Positions 42,460 through 51,966 are shown, counted from the stretch's first letter. The stretch is 58,227 nt of DNA from an uncultured Duncaniella sp. (GCA_910587165.1 CAJUKP010000013.1:1-58227); one strand, 5' to 3'. Notes: generated from the letters alone by a model not told the origin. A program made the numbers and translations.

Positions 42460-43926
42460 ATGAGGCAACAGGACGATAAATCATCATCATCTCTGCGCTA
42501 CGTCGACTGGTTCACCGTGGTGCTGTATCTTCTGCTTGTCATGGCCGGAATGGTGAGCATCTACGCCGCGAGCTATGACTTCGACCATGCCAATATGCTG
42601 AGCTTCACTGAATTCTCGGGCAAACAGTTCCGCTGGATAGGACTGTCGCTCGTGCTCGGTCTCGTGCTCCTGCTGATAGACGTCAGGGTGTATGAGAACT
42701 ATGCCTATGTGATCTACGGCGGATTGCTTCTTCTGCTCCTCGTCACGATTTTCATAGCGCCCGACATCAAAGGCTCGCGCTCGTGGCTCGTCATCGGCCC
42801 GATGAGTCTCCAGCCGGCCGAGTTCGGCAAATTCGCGACCGCGCTATGCCTTGCCAAGCTCTTCTCAAGCTACAACTTCGTGCTCAATGCCTCGAAGGCC
42901 AACTACTACCGTGCCCTGCTCATCATCTTCCTGCCGATAATTCTGATTCTCGCCCAGAAGGAGACCGGATCGGCACTTGTATATCTCTCACTGTTCTTCG
43001 TGCTCTACCGCGAGGGTATGAGCGGACTCGTATTGCTCGCGGCCCTCTGTGCGGTGGTGATCTTCGTGGTCGAGGTCAAGTTTACAGGAAGTCTCATAGT
43101 GGGCATCCCGTCGGGACAGGCGGCGGTCTTCATCCTCATCATGGTGCTCATTGTGGCCATGCTCGCCATATACTGCAAACACATCGAGGGGGCGCGCAAC
43201 GTGCTCCTGTGGTTTGTGGGGACAGGTGCCATAGTCACAGCCCTCGAGATGGCCGGAGTGGCCGTCCCCGGTCTCTTCTATTTCATAGGTGTGATCGCCG
43301 TGGCTCTCGCCTACTGTATACTGCTGATGTTCAAGACCAAGGCCCGCAACCTCATCATAACTGTCGGCACCGCGGTTGCCTCGGTGATATTCATGTTCTC
43401 GGTCGACTATGCCTTCACCTCCATACTCCAGCCGCATCAGCAGATGCGAATCAAGGTGGCCCTCGGAATCGAGGACGATCTCAGGGGAGCCGGCTACAAC
43501 GTCAACCAGTCGAAAATAGCTATCGGCTCGGGCGGACTCTACGGAAAAGGCTTCCTCAACGGCACACAGACCAAGCTCAAATATGTGCCGGAACAGCACA
43601 CCGACTTCATCTACTGCACCATAGGTGAGGAAGAGGGCTTCATCGGTGCTGCAGCCGTACTGCTTGGATTCCTTGTGCTCATACTGCGCATACTCGCGCT
43701 GGCCGAGCGTCAGCCCACAGTGTTCGGCCGTGTCTACGCCTACTGTGTGGCAAGCTACCTTATATTCCACATATCCATCAACATCGGCATGGTGATAGGG
43801 CTATGTCCTGTCATCGGCATCCCGCTCCCGTTCTTCAGCTACGGAGGCTCATCGCTGTGGGGATTCACATTCCTACTGTTCATACTGCTGCGCATCGACG
43901 CATCACGGCGCGAACGCTCATTCTGA
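42460..43926 (+). CDS. rodA: Rod shape-determining protein RodA (SEDS glycosyltransferase)
   Basis: A 488-residue SEDS protein with about ten membrane segments; the peptidoglycan polymerase partner of PBP2. Family segments: GSRSWLVIGPMSLQPAEFGKFATALCLAKL (about 103-132), LAQKETGSALVYLSLFFVLYREGM (about 165-188, with the catalytic Asp position Glu/Asp context), LGIEDDLRGAGYNVNQSKIAIGSGGLYGKGF (about 340-370), and GIPLPFFSYGGSS at the C-terminus. It is longer than Escherichia coli RodA because of an extra hydrophobic insertion at about 220-310. Start 42460 (MRQQDDKSS) follows mrdA by 16 bp. Confidence 0.94.
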   Translation: MRQQDDKSSSSLRYVDWFTVVLYLLLVMAGMVSIYAASYDFDHANMLSFTEFSGKQFRWIGLSLVLGLVLLLIDVRVYENYAYVIYGGLLLLLLVTIFIAPDIKGSRSWLVIGPMSLQPAEFGKFATALCLAKLFSSYNFVLNASKANYYRALLIIFLPIILILAQKETGSALVYLSLFFVLYREGMSGLVLLAALCAVVIFVVEVKFTGSLIVGIPSGQAAVFILIMVLIVAMLAIYCKHIEGARNVLLWFVGTGAIVTALEMAGVAVPGLFYFIGVIAVALAYCILLMFKTKARNLIITVGTAVASVIFMFSVDYAFTSILQPHQQMRIKVALGIEDDLRGAGYNVNQSKIAIGSGGLYGKGFLNGTQTKLKYVPEQHTDFIYCTIGEEEGFIGAAAVLLGFLVLILRILALAERQPTVFGRVYAYCVASYLIFHISINIGMVIGLCPVIGIPLPFFSYGGSSLWGFTFLLFILLRIDASRRERSF

Positions 43927-43966
43927 CAGACTTACCTATTTTCTATCACATAATTCTTTTACCACC

Positions 43967-44452
43967 ATGAAATCCAACAATACCTTTCTCTTAGCGGTGA
44001 TAGTGATTCTCACAGGAGTTATAATCGGAGGTATCTTTGCCGTAAGAAACAAACCAAACGTTCAGACTCAGGAAGAGATCATGGAATCCGTCGTGCGGAA
44101 ACCATCCGGTTCTGTAGAGCCACAGACAGTCAACCCCCAACCCGTAGCCCGGCCGGCGGCTACGGCGGAAGTGCCGGCCCGCAATGAGGCGGCATCGTCA
44201 CTCGACGACCTTATTGAGATCATATCGGTCACACGTCTCACTCCGGCTGACATCTCATCACTTCAGACGTCGGAACTGCGCATCCTCCGCAACGCCGTCT
44301 ATGCCCGTCACGGCTACAGATTCAAGAGTGCCGACCTCAGGGATTTTTTCGGACGTTACCGTTGGTACACACCCTCCAAGAATGTGGTCAGCGACTCTGA
44401 ACTCAGCCAGACTGAACAAGCCAACATAATGCTGATCAAGAGTTATGAATAA
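43967..44452 (+). CDS. YARHG-domain protein
   Basis: A 161-residue membrane-anchored protein: one N-terminal helix (about 7-27), a low-complexity Pro/Ala linker (about 45-75) and a C-terminal YARHG domain (about 85-160) with the signature LRILRNAVYARHGYRFKSADLRDFF and later W-Y-T-P. The domain is thought to be extracellular or periplasmic with unknown function. Its last 8 bases overlap the M15 peptidase gene, suggesting coupled expression and a wall-related role. Confidence 0.85.
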   Translation: MKSNNTFLLAVIVILTGVIIGGIFAVRNKPNVQTQEEIMESVVRKPSGSVEPQTVNPQPVARPAATAEVPARNEAASSLDDLIEIISVTRLTPADISSLQTSELRILRNAVYARHGYRFKSADLRDFFGRYRWYTPSKNVVSDSELSQTEQANIMLIKSYE

Positions 44453-45305
44453 ACTGTTGATACTGCTGGCGGCTACCCTGACTGTCTGTTGCAGCGAAGG
44501 CGCACGTGGAAATCTGACAGAATCAGAATCTGTATCCGGCCAGATTCCGACCCCTGCCTCTCGCACCGTTGACACCATCCCTGCCGGAGCACTCGCTCTC
44601 ATTGAAGCATATCCCGACTGGATCAAGGGATACAGCAACGACTCCATCCTCCTTAAAGATGGTTCGGCTATCGTGTATGATGACCACAGGGATAAGGACT
44701 TCACCACAATGCTCGATGACAGCGACATCGAGGATATGTTCTCCATGACTTACGAGGTCAGAACTCCGCCATCCTACCTCGCCGATGCAGGACGATCACG
44801 CTCGGAGATGCTTTTCAAGAAAATGTATGGCTCCAGCGCCGCCGCGGTCCAGGCCACACTTGTCCCTGTCAGATGGTTCGGCCAGACTGTCAGATTCACA
44901 TCCGTGAACGGAGCTGCCGACTCGCTCAGAGCGGTAGCCGCCGATATAGCCGGACATCCCGACTTTAAATCCTTCGCAAAATATCTTCAGAGCTCCGGCA
45001 CTTTCTATTGGAGAAAAGTCAGGGGTGCGCGGCGTCAGAGTGCCCACAGCTACGGGATAGCGTTTGACATAGCAGTGCCCCACAGCGATTATTGGCTATG
45101 GAAGAACCCGGCAGCCAAAGAGACCGACAGCATCGCTTATGCCAATAGGATCCCATTGGGTCTTGTGGAGATATTCCAACGCCACGGCTTCATCTGGGGA
45201 GGTGCCTGGTATCACTTCGACACGATGCACTTTGAGTTCAGACCTGAAATTCTCGGTTATGCACGGTCGCTATCCGAATCTACGGGGAAACATGAACACT
45301 ATTGA
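44445..45305 (+). CDS. M15 family D-Ala-D-Ala carboxypeptidase-like lipoprotein
   Basis: A 286-residue putative lipoprotein (LLAATLTVCC, Cys15/16). The C-terminal domain has the zinc ligands of M15C peptidases: His201 and Asp208 in SAHSYGIAFDIAV, and His262 in TMHFEFRPE after WGGAWYHFD. These enzymes trim the stem peptides of peptidoglycan. It overlaps the YARHG gene and, at its 3' end, overlaps the convergent antiporter gene by 36 bp. Confidence 0.88.
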   Translation: MNKLLILLAATLTVCCSEGARGNLTESESVSGQIPTPASRTVDTIPAGALALIEAYPDWIKGYSNDSILLKDGSAIVYDDHRDKDFTTMLDDSDIEDMFSMTYEVRTPPSYLADAGRSRSEMLFKKMYGSSAAAVQATLVPVRWFGQTVRFTSVNGAADSLRAVAADIAGHPDFKSFAKYLQSSGTFYWRKVRGARRQSAHSYGIAFDIAVPHSDYWLWKNPAAKETDSIAYANRIPLGLVEIFQRHGFIWGGAWYHFDTMHFEFRPEILGYARSLSESTGKHEHY

Positions 45306-46589
45306 CAGCGCCACCATCACCGCCAGCGCCCAGGGATAATAGAGATAAACGAACGGCGCCACCGGGGGTATGCCGGCGAGAGATGTAGCCAGAAGTGTCT
45401 GCGCTCCGTAAGGGATGAGACATTGCACCACACAGGAGCATGAGTCAAGCAAAGAGGCGCTCTTGCGCGGGTCAACACCATACCTTTCCCCTATGTCGCG
45501 GGCTATTCCACCCACCGTGATTATAGCCACGGTATTGTTGGCCGTGCAGAGGTTGACAAGCGCCACAAGCACGGCTATGCACCCCTGTGCCCCACGCTTT
45601 CCGTTCACCCGCGCCGAGAGACACTGGAGCAGATACTGTATGCCTCCGGCAGCCTTGATGATCCCGAGCATACCTGAAGCGAGAAGTGTCACAATAATGA
45701 GGTCGCCCATGGAATCTATGCCGGTACCCATCGCCCCGAAAAGCGAGATGATGCTGTAGCCGCCGGTAACGCCAAGCAGGATAGCGGCAGCGATACCTGA
45801 GATCAGCACTATCATCACATTCACCCCGCACGCGGCCATCACAAGCACGACAAGATATGGCAGCACAAGCCAGGGTGAATGTGAACCGGTCACCACCGGC
45901 TGTGAGGCCCCTTCGCTGAGCATCACATATATCACAAGGGTCACCACCGCGGCGGGCACGGCCAACCAGAGATTGGCCTTGAATTTGTCGGCCATCTTGC
46001 AGCCCTGCGAGCGTGTGGCCGCTATCGTGGTGTCGGAGATGAATGACAGATTGTCGCCGAAAAAGGCTCCGCCCAGCACCACAGCCACATAGAAGGCGAC
46101 ACTCCCGCCTCCCATCCCGGCCATCTCCGCGGCGAGAGGAGCCAGAGCCACCACCGTGCCTACGGATGTTCCGATGGAGAGGGATATGAAACAGGAGGCT
46201 ATGAAAAGTCCCGGCACAATGAACCGTGCAGGGAAGAAACGCATGGTCAGCTCAACCGTGGCATCAATCGCCCCGATCTCCTTTGCCAGAGCCGCAAAAG
46301 CTCCGGCAAGGATGAAGATCCACACCATATACAGTATGTTAGGATGGGCCGCTGCACGTGAGAATGTCTCGATACGTGCCCCCAGACCGCCACCATTGGT
46401 ATAGATCAGCAAACCCCACATCGAGGCTATGACTATGGCCACGGATAGCGGCATCTTGTAGAAATCGCCTATCACGAGCGATACCACCAGATATGTTACC
46501 ATGAACACGGCCACCGGCGAAAGCCCCAGCAGACCGCGAAGGGTAGTTATACGGGGCAGCTCAACCGGTCCCCCAATTTTTCGCTGCAT
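45270..46589 (-). CDS. Na+/H+ antiporter, NhaC family
   Basis: A 439-residue inner-membrane protein with eleven or twelve hydrophobic segments. NhaC/YqkI-type features: SCFISLSIGTSVGTVVALAPLA (about 155-176), GGAFFGDNLSFISDTTIAATRSQG (about 192-215) and AALVNLCTANNTVAIITVGGIARDIGERYGVDPRKSASLLDSCSCVVQCLIPYGAQ (about 345-400). It exchanges Na+ for H+ (possibly malate/lactate in some relatives). It is convergent with the M15 gene, with a 36-bp antisense overlap and no room for a terminator. Confidence 0.92.
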   Translation of the reverse strand: MQRKIGGPVELPRITTLRGLLGLSPVAVFMVTYLVVSLVIGDFYKMPLSVAIVIASMWGLLIYTNGGGLGARIETFSRAAAHPNILYMVWIFILAGAFAALAKEIGAIDATVELTMRFFPARFIVPGLFIASCFISLSIGTSVGTVVALAPLAAEMAGMGGGSVAFYVAVVLGGAFFGDNLSFISDTTIAATRSQGCKMADKFKANLWLAVPAAVVTLVIYVMLSEGASQPVVTGSHSPWLVLPYLVVLVMAACGVNVMIVLISGIAAAILLGVTGGYSIISLFGAMGTGIDSMGDLIIVTLLASGMLGIIKAAGGIQYLLQCLSARVNGKRGAQGCIAVLVALVNLCTANNTVAIITVGGIARDIGERYGVDPRKSASLLDSCSCVVQCLIPYGAQTLLATSLAGIPPVAPFVYLYYPWALAVMVALSIVFMFPRRFG

Positions 46590-46693
46590 AGAGAGTCTGA
46601 TATTTCAAAGGATGTAAAAACATCCTTCTTGATTACACATTATCGGAATTTCAGAGTGTAAAGTTAGCAAATATTCGCCAAAGCTGCAAAAAT

Positions 46694-47890
46694 TCAAAGT
46701 CTCACGCCAAATCCCACCATCAGATTCTGCGGATCCTTGAAGTTGCCCAACCGATAACCTACATTAAGGAACACGCTCCTTGTGAAGAATGTTTTCAGTG
46801 CGAGCATCTGATAGAACCGGCGGTTGCCTGCCGGACACACCACATCGTAGCCCAGACCTGCATCGACCGTGAAAATCGGCATCGTCAGTTCCGCATGGGC
46901 CGAGAGTCCGGCACTGATCTGTCTGGCAAACGGCGGCCTCTTGAATTTGATGTCGTCACCGCCGCTGCCTTCCACCCAATAGGGTGCTATCCCGGCGCTC
47001 TCGTCCCACTGCACCTCCACTCCCGGACCTACGGCACACCAGCGGTTGAGCCGCCGCAACGGCGTGAACTGCACACCTATCACCCCGAATCGTCCGGGGC
47101 ACAGTTCGGGATAAGAGGGCGAACCGACAAACACCACCCTTTTGCGCCATGCTCCGAATGCCACAATGTCATATAACCATCTCCCGCGGTCTGCCTCACG
47201 CTCAAGGGCCGGGTTCGCTGCCACGCTCCCGTTACCGGAGCCAAGTCTGCAGGCCACACCGAGGGAAACCCCTATGGAATTAACGCCACCGTTAGGCCAT
47301 GAGGTATTGCCGTTCGAGAAATGCGTGCCCTCGATGCCCAGCATAAGACTGCACATCTCCGTCAGCGAATAGTTCAGCCTGACACCAAGTCCCATCATGG
47401 CTGTCACCGGTGTGCTGACAGCCGCATTGCTCGAGGCGACCTCTCTGTCGTAGTGCTTCCAGCCGAAAGCAGCCCCGAACTTCCACTCATATTCCAGCTT
47501 CAGACAGCCGGACAGGCATATAAACGGCGCACCTTGATACACGTATGCCGTGACGGGTGTGCCCAACAGATCGTTTGCGAAAAACGAGTCCGCACCTATT
47601 CCGATACCCTGATACAGCCCCTTGTAAAGCACTCCCTCCTTCGTGTCCCCTCTGAAACTGAGATCTGTCCTGACTGACCCTGACAGACTCCGCCGGATCC
47701 TCTTGTCTCTCGGATTTGAACCATCCAGATAGACATTTGTCCCGGGCACGTATGCCGGTGTGACTTCCACACCGATACGCCACACCGGCGGACGCGAGAA
47801 TCCGCCCGGTATGCTGTCGGCCAGAGCCGACATACCCACAACCGCCCCGAGACACAGGGCCATCATTTTCCTAATCAAAGACATTTTCAT
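46694..47890 (-). CDS. PagL-like outer-membrane beta-barrel (lipid A deacylase family)
   Basis: A 398-residue exported protein; signal peptide to about residue 26 (GMSALA). The middle (about 35-215) is an acyloxyacyl hydrolase/PagL-like barrel with GIEGTHFSNGNTSWPNGGVNSIGVSLG; H190 and S192 fit the catalytic H-x-S of PagL, which removes the 3-acyl chain of lipid A. The expected Glu downstream is not evident, and the protein is about twice PagL's length with a further barrel-like half ending in a C-terminal Leu, so the function is tentative. The start at 47890 is supported by a promoter box at 47943-47950. Confidence 0.7.
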   Translation of the reverse strand: MKMSLIRKMMALCLGAVVGMSALADSIPGGFSRPPVWRIGVEVTPAYVPGTNVYLDGSNPRDKRIRRSLSGSVRTDLSFRGDTKEGVLYKGLYQGIGIGADSFFANDLLGTPVTAYVYQGAPFICLSGCLKLEYEWKFGAAFGWKHYDREVASSNAAVSTPVTAMMGLGVRLNYSLTEMCSLMLGIEGTHFSNGNTSWPNGGVNSIGVSLGVACRLGSGNGSVAANPALEREADRGRWLYDIVAFGAWRKRVVFVGSPSYPELCPGRFGVIGVQFTPLRRLNRWCAVGPGVEVQWDESAGIAPYWVEGSGGDDIKFKRPPFARQISAGLSAHAELTMPIFTVDAGLGYDVVCPAGNRRFYQMLALKTFFTRSVFLNVGYRLGNFKDPQNLMVGFGVRL

Positions 47891-47942
47891 CCTATTCGAT
47901 ACAAGACATCCGCCATACCGGATCCGGATCCGTGGCATGGGG

Positions 47943-47950
47943 CAAAAGTA
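47943..47950 (-). promoter_or_regulatory. -7 element for the PagL-like gene
   Basis: TACTTTTG on the minus strand, exact TAnnTTTG, 52 bp before the ATG at 47890. Confidence 0.55.
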
Positions 47951-48027
47951 GATATTTTTATCCGATTATCCCTCAACAAATGTAAAGAACCAAACAATTT
48001 TATCCGTCTTTACCACGTTTATAAAGT

Positions 48028-48813
48028 ATGGAATTACGGTCACAATCTCTCACAAGATACATACTCCCTCTTCGCGAGGGAGGTTCTCTCCCTGCTTTGG
48101 CCGAAGCCGACGACGGATTCCGATATGTGGTGAAGTTCCGTGGCGCCGGTCACGGCTCCAAGGCACTCATTGCCGAGCTCATCGGCGGAATGGTGGCCCG
48201 GTCGCTCGGGTTCAGAGTGCCCGAGCTGGTGTTTCTCGACATTGATAGCCGTTTCGGTATCACCGAACCCGACGAGGAGATCCAGGATCTTCTCCGCGCC
48301 AGCGAGGGCCTTAACCTCGGACTGCATTTTCTCGACCGGGCCATGACAATGGATCCTTCGGTAAATGTGATTGATCCGCTCACCGCATCAAAGATTGTAT
48401 GGCTTGATGCGTTTCTCACAAATGTAGACCGCACACGCCTGAACACCAATATGCTCATCTGGAACAAAGAGCTGTGGCTCATCGACCATGGAGCCTCACT
48501 CTACTTCCACCACTCATGGCGCAACACAGAAAAGGCTCCTCTCGACCCGTTTCCATTCATCAGGAACCATGCGCTCCTCCCTGCCGCCTCACGCATAGCC
48601 GAGGCTGACAAACTGATGCGTCAGGCAATCACACCACGCACCCTGTCGCATATAGTCGACCTTATCCCCGACGCATGGCTCATCAGCGAGGGTGACACCC
48701 TCACTCCGGCCGCGAAACGCGATGTCTACCGCGATTTCCTCACACGCCGTCTGGCAAATTCATCAATCTTTGTAAAACAAGCCATAGATGAACGAGAACG
48801 CCTTACTATATGA
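48028..48813 (+). CDS. HipA-like kinase-fold protein
   Basis: A 261-residue protein resembling the HipA-family kinase found next to DUF3037 genes. VVKFRGAGHGSKALIAELIGGMVARSLG (about 34-62) fits the N-lobe lysine and helix, WLDAFLTNVDRTRLNTNMLIW (about 129-150) the catalytic loop with Asp and Asn, and LWLIDHGASLYFHH (about 153-167) the metal-binding Asp. It lacks the N-terminal domain of the E. coli HipA toxin and is much shorter. No HipB-like partner precedes it. It overlaps the DUF3037 gene by 26 bp. Substrate unknown. Confidence 0.8.
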   Translation: MELRSQSLTRYILPLREGGSLPALAEADDGFRYVVKFRGAGHGSKALIAELIGGMVARSLGFRVPELVFLDIDSRFGITEPDEEIQDLLRASEGLNLGLHFLDRAMTMDPSVNVIDPLTASKIVWLDAFLTNVDRTRLNTNMLIWNKELWLIDHGASLYFHHSWRNTEKAPLDPFPFIRNHALLPAASRIAEADKLMRQAITPRTLSHIVDLIPDAWLISEGDTLTPAAKRDVYRDFLTRRLANSSIFVKQAIDERERLTI

Positions 48814-49186
48814 ATATTCCATACTGCGCTATGTCCCGTCCATAGAGCGCGGGGAATTCATAAACGTCGGACTGATGATGATGTGCAAGCGCCGCCGCTG
48901 GCTCCGCACGGCCATCACCGTCAGCAGAGAACGGATCATGGTTTTCGATCCCGGAGCAGATATCGCAACGATCGAACGGCAGCTATCCATGTTCTCGACC
49001 ACCTCGCCGGCGTTGGCCAATCTCCCCGTGGAGGAGCGTTTCAGATGGTTCTCCGCTGTCAAGAGCGCATCCATCCAGACATCGCGCCCACATCCGGGCC
49101 TCATACCTTGTGACGACGGGACGGTCCCGGCCAAGGAGATCCTCGATGCCGAATTTGACCGCCTCTACTCCATCCTCATACTCTGA
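48788..49186 (+). CDS. DUF3037 protein
   Basis: A 132-residue protein matching the DUF3037 pattern: YEYSILRYVPSIERGEFINVGLMMM (about 8-32) and a C-terminal LDAEFDRLYSILIL. The function is unknown; the family is usually encoded beside a HipA-like kinase, as here, with a 26-bp overlap. The pair is likely translated together and may form a complex. Confidence 0.82.
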   Translation: MNENALLYEYSILRYVPSIERGEFINVGLMMMCKRRRWLRTAITVSRERIMVFDPGADIATIERQLSMFSTTSPALANLPVEERFRWFSAVKSASIQTSRPHPGLIPCDDGTVPAKEILDAEFDRLYSILIL

Positions 49187-49203
49187 CATGACCATTTGAC
49201 AAA

Positions 49204-49689
49204 ATGAAATACTTCTTAATCCCGGCATTTGCCTCAGCCATATTGCTCGCATCATGTGGCGGACAGTCCAAAACAGCCGACAATTCACAGACAGAACTCC
49301 CACAACCTGACATACAATGTATGTGGTACATTGAGAATGTTGTCATCAACGACACCCTCTTCGCCCGTCCGTCAGACGTTGACCCGGAGAGAAACCAGTC
49401 GTTCACCTTTGCCGACGGCTCATTCGGAGTGAACACAAACTGCAACACCCTTGGCGGCGAATATGTGCTCAAGGGCGATTCCATCTCATTCACAAACATA
49501 ATGACAACTGAAATGGCTTGCGACAACGAGCAGGTAGAGCGTCTGGTCATGCGCATACTACCCGAAGTCAGGACTGTGGACTGTGTGAATGATTCCACAA
49601 TACGTCTCAACACTGATTCCACGGCATATATCCTGTTGAAGAAAGCGCCCTTCGCACAGAAGTGCCGCGAACCGAACGAAGCGGAATAA
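49204..49689 (+). CDS. META-domain (HslJ-like) lipoprotein
   Basis: A 161-residue lipoprotein (lipobox LLASC, Cys18) with a META domain at about 38-150: WYIENVVINDTLF, FTFADGSFGVNTNCNTLGGEYVLKGDSISFTNIMTTEMACDNEQVERLV matches the family's NG..GCN..GG.Y and T.MAC. Such proteins are outer-membrane lipoproteins linked to stress or antibiotic tolerance in some species. It is 17 bp after DUF3037 and convergent with the AlkD-like gene. Confidence 0.88.
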   Translation: MKYFLIPAFASAILLASCGGQSKTADNSQTELPQPDIQCMWYIENVVINDTLFARPSDVDPERNQSFTFADGSFGVNTNCNTLGGEYVLKGDSISFTNIMTTEMACDNEQVERLVMRILPEVRTVDCVNDSTIRLNTDSTAYILLKKAPFAQKCREPNEAE

Positions 49690-49698
49690 CAGAGTGAT

Positions 49699-50439
49699 CT
49701 ATCTGGCTTTTCTCCTCGACTGCCACACGTGACGTTCGTCCTCCGTCATCTGCTCACACGCATAACTGAGCATGACCGAAGGCATACGGGTCACATTCAC
49801 GTCAAGAAACCCGCGAATTTCTTCCCTGTAGCCCATCTTCCACACTTCGCGCAGCATCCAGCCCGCTGCCTTATGCAGCAGATCGTGAGGGCTCGACAGC
49901 AGATATTCCGCTCTGTCCAGACACTTTCCGGTCCTGCCGTTGCGGGTCAGCATCCAGGTGCTGACCATGGCTATACGTTGCTGCCACATCGTATGTCCGT
50001 CCGGTCTGATCCAGTCATCCATCAGAACGACATCGGGATTCATGACCTCATGATTGCCGACAATCTTGATTGCCGAGAGATCCACAAGATCCCAATTGTT
50101 AATGTACGGGTGGAGAGCCGTGTAGGTGTCGAAGATCACGGCCATCTCCTCCGCGTCCTTCCTTCTGAGCGCTCTCAGATATTGCTCCACCATAATCAGG
50201 AGTCCACACAGACGCACCTCATGGAGCGGCGACCTTACGAGCTTCACGGCCTCGGCAAGCGGAGTCTCCTTCCACGCTTCCCTCACCACCATGCGCACCT
50301 GCGGATTCCGTAGGCCGATGAATATGTCACCCTCCCCGTACTGCCCCGGGGCGGTCTTGAAAAACCTGAGCATCTGCCGGGCCTGATGCCCGTCCGCCAT
50401 ACTCTGCAATGTGGCCTCTATTTCAACGGCTTCTATCAT
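49699..50439 (-). CDS. DNA alkylation repair protein (AlkD-like)
   Basis: A 246-residue all-helical HEAT-like repeat protein of the AlkC/AlkD family of DNA glycosylases that remove alkylated bases. FFKTAPGQYGEGDIFIGLRNPQVR (about 26-49), EVRLCGLLIMVEQY and NNWDLVDLSAIKIVGNH (about 113-129) are characteristic; the Trp-Asp-x-x-Asp region is part of the DNA-binding cleft. There are only 9 bp between its stop and that of the convergent META gene. Confidence 0.88.
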   Translation of the reverse strand: MIEAVEIEATLQSMADGHQARQMLRFFKTAPGQYGEGDIFIGLRNPQVRMVVREAWKETPLAEAVKLVRSPLHEVRLCGLLIMVEQYLRALRRKDAEEMAVIFDTYTALHPYINNWDLVDLSAIKIVGNHEVMNPDVVLMDDWIRPDGHTMWQQRIAMVSTWMLTRNGRTGKCLDRAEYLLSSPHDLLHKAAGWMLREVWKMGYREEIRGFLDVNVTRMPSVMLSYACEQMTEDERHVWQSRRKAR

Positions 50440-50515
50440 TGATTCAGATAATATTACATTTATATGTGATTCTTTAATTCCCGGGAGAGGCGTATCGAAA
50501 CAATAGCTCCGGCCA

Positions 50516-50523
50516 CAAAGTTA
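50516..50523 (-). promoter_or_regulatory. -7 element for the AlkD-like gene
   Basis: TAACTTTG on the minus strand, exact match, 77 bp upstream of the ATG at 50439; no clear -33 element. Confidence 0.5.
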
Positions 50524-50607
50524 ATAAAATTATGAGGATCCCGACATACTTTTTAGAGACAGTGGATCACCGGCAAGGAGGCCATCGAGCTTGTCAGACA
50601 AAACGAA

Positions 50608-50647
50608 GGGCGGTCCTGACCATATCAAAAAAGGATCGGGACCGCCC
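50608..50647 (-). terminator. Terminator of the alpha/beta hydrolase gene
   Basis: GGGCGGTCC (50608-50616) pairs with GGACCGCCC (50639-50647); on the minus strand the hairpin is followed by TTCGTTTT. The gene's stop codon is 28 bp before it. Confidence 0.75.
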
Positions 50648-50674
50648 GATGGTCTCTTATGACCGGAGTCAAGC

Positions 50675-51751
50675 CTACTTGCTGAGATACTCCGTGTAGA
50701 ATGCGGCTATCTCATCCATCGGTATGATGTCAAGACGGTCGTAAAGGTCACAGTGAGAGGCACCCTTCACTGTCAGCATCTGCTTGTTGTCACCCTTGAG
50801 CATGGCGAATGTATCCTTACCGAAATAATAGGAATGGGCCTTGTCTCCATGAACAATGAGCACGGCATTCTCAAGCTCATCGGCATACTCGAAAAACTTG
50901 AAATTCAGGAACGGCAGATTGGATGTGACGTTCCAACCGTCATTGGAATTGCCGGAGCGGACATGATAGCCGCGCGGAGTCTTGTAATAGGCATGATAGT
51001 CCTTGACAAACTGCGGGGCGTCATCGGGCAGAGGATCCACCACACCACCGCCACGACTATACATTCCGTTCCTGTAGTCGGCCGAGCGTTGGGCCGCCAT
51101 GGCCGCACGTTTGGCATTGCGCTGTTCCGCGCTGTTTTCCGAGTCGAAATATCCGTTCGCATTCACTCTGGTCATGTCATACATCGTAGATGCGACAGTA
51201 GCCTTGATGCGCGGATCATTGATGGCGGCCTCGATTGCAATGCCACCCCATCCGCAGATGCCGAGAATGCCCACTTTTTCAGAATCAACATCGTCGCGGT
51301 TGACAAGATAGTCCACTGCCGCCGAGAAATCCTCAACATTGATATCCGGCGATGCGACACGCCGTGGCATACCGCCACTCTCGCCGGTGAACGACGGGTC
51401 GAAGGCTATCGTAAGGAAACCACGTCCGGCAAGTTCCTGTGCATACAGTCCTGACGATTGTTCCTTTACCGCACCGAACGGACCGCTCACGGCAATCGCC
51501 GGCAATTTTCCGGATACTCCCTTGGGCTTATACATATCAGCCGCGAGAGTCACACCATAGCGGTTGACGAAAACCACCTTTGAATGATCAACTTTGTCAC
51601 TCTTCGGGAACACCTTGTCCCATTCCTGTGTAAGCTCCAGTTTCTCCACCGGAGCCAATGACGTGTTTTTATTCATATTATTCATATCCTGAGATCTTGC
51701 TGTCAGCCCGCCTATCACCAGCGCCGCCGACAATATTGTTTTTGATTTCAT
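50675..51751 (-). CDS. Alpha/beta hydrolase, exported, possible Cys nucleophile
   Basis: A 358-residue protein with a signal peptide (1-20, LIGGLTARS-type). The core (about 65-340) is an alpha/beta hydrolase: AVSGPFGAVKEQSSGLYAQELAGRGFLTIAFDPSFTGESGG, then EKVGILGICGWGGIAIEAA where the nucleophile elbow carries Cys instead of the usual Ser, and a late NAVLIVHGDKAHSYYF plus GASHCDLYD with candidate Asp and His. Relatives include dienelactone-hydrolase-like and S15-like enzymes. Start 51751 is chosen because a promoter box lies at 51781-51788. It is divergent from the flavoprotein gene. Confidence 0.8.
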   Translation of the reverse strand: MKSKTILSAALVIGGLTARSQDMNNMNKNTSLAPVEKLELTQEWDKVFPKSDKVDHSKVVFVNRYGVTLAADMYKPKGVSGKLPAIAVSGPFGAVKEQSSGLYAQELAGRGFLTIAFDPSFTGESGGMPRRVASPDINVEDFSAAVDYLVNRDDVDSEKVGILGICGWGGIAIEAAINDPRIKATVASTMYDMTRVNANGYFDSENSAEQRNAKRAAMAAQRSADYRNGMYSRGGGVVDPLPDDAPQFVKDYHAYYKTPRGYHVRSGNSNDGWNVTSNLPFLNFKFFEYADELENAVLIVHGDKAHSYYFGKDTFAMLKGDNKQMLTVKGASHCDLYDRLDIIPMDEIAAFYTEYLSK

Positions 51752-51780
51752 TCTTTTAAAGTATTCCGATATTACCAGTG

Positions 51781-51788
51781 CAAAATTA
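51781..51788 (-). promoter_or_regulatory. -7 element for the alpha/beta hydrolase gene
   Basis: TAATTTTG on the minus strand, exact match, 30 bp before the ATG at 51751. Confidence 0.6.
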
Positions 51789-51966
51789 CTGCAATACGGC
51801 AAGCGCGATGTACCAATAAACCCGATATGATTACCAAAATCCACTATTAATAGGAAATATCTTATAAAAATAGTAAATTCGCATCTGAATGTCAGACTCA
51901 TGAAGAATAAACTCAAAATCAACAGACCGGGAGATTATTAATTATAAACTACATCGAGAATAAGCA

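Noticed and set aside
48028..48813. Classical HipBA toxin-antitoxin
   Set aside because: The kinase is too short for E. coli-type HipA and no HipB-like HTH gene precedes it; the partner is DUF3037.
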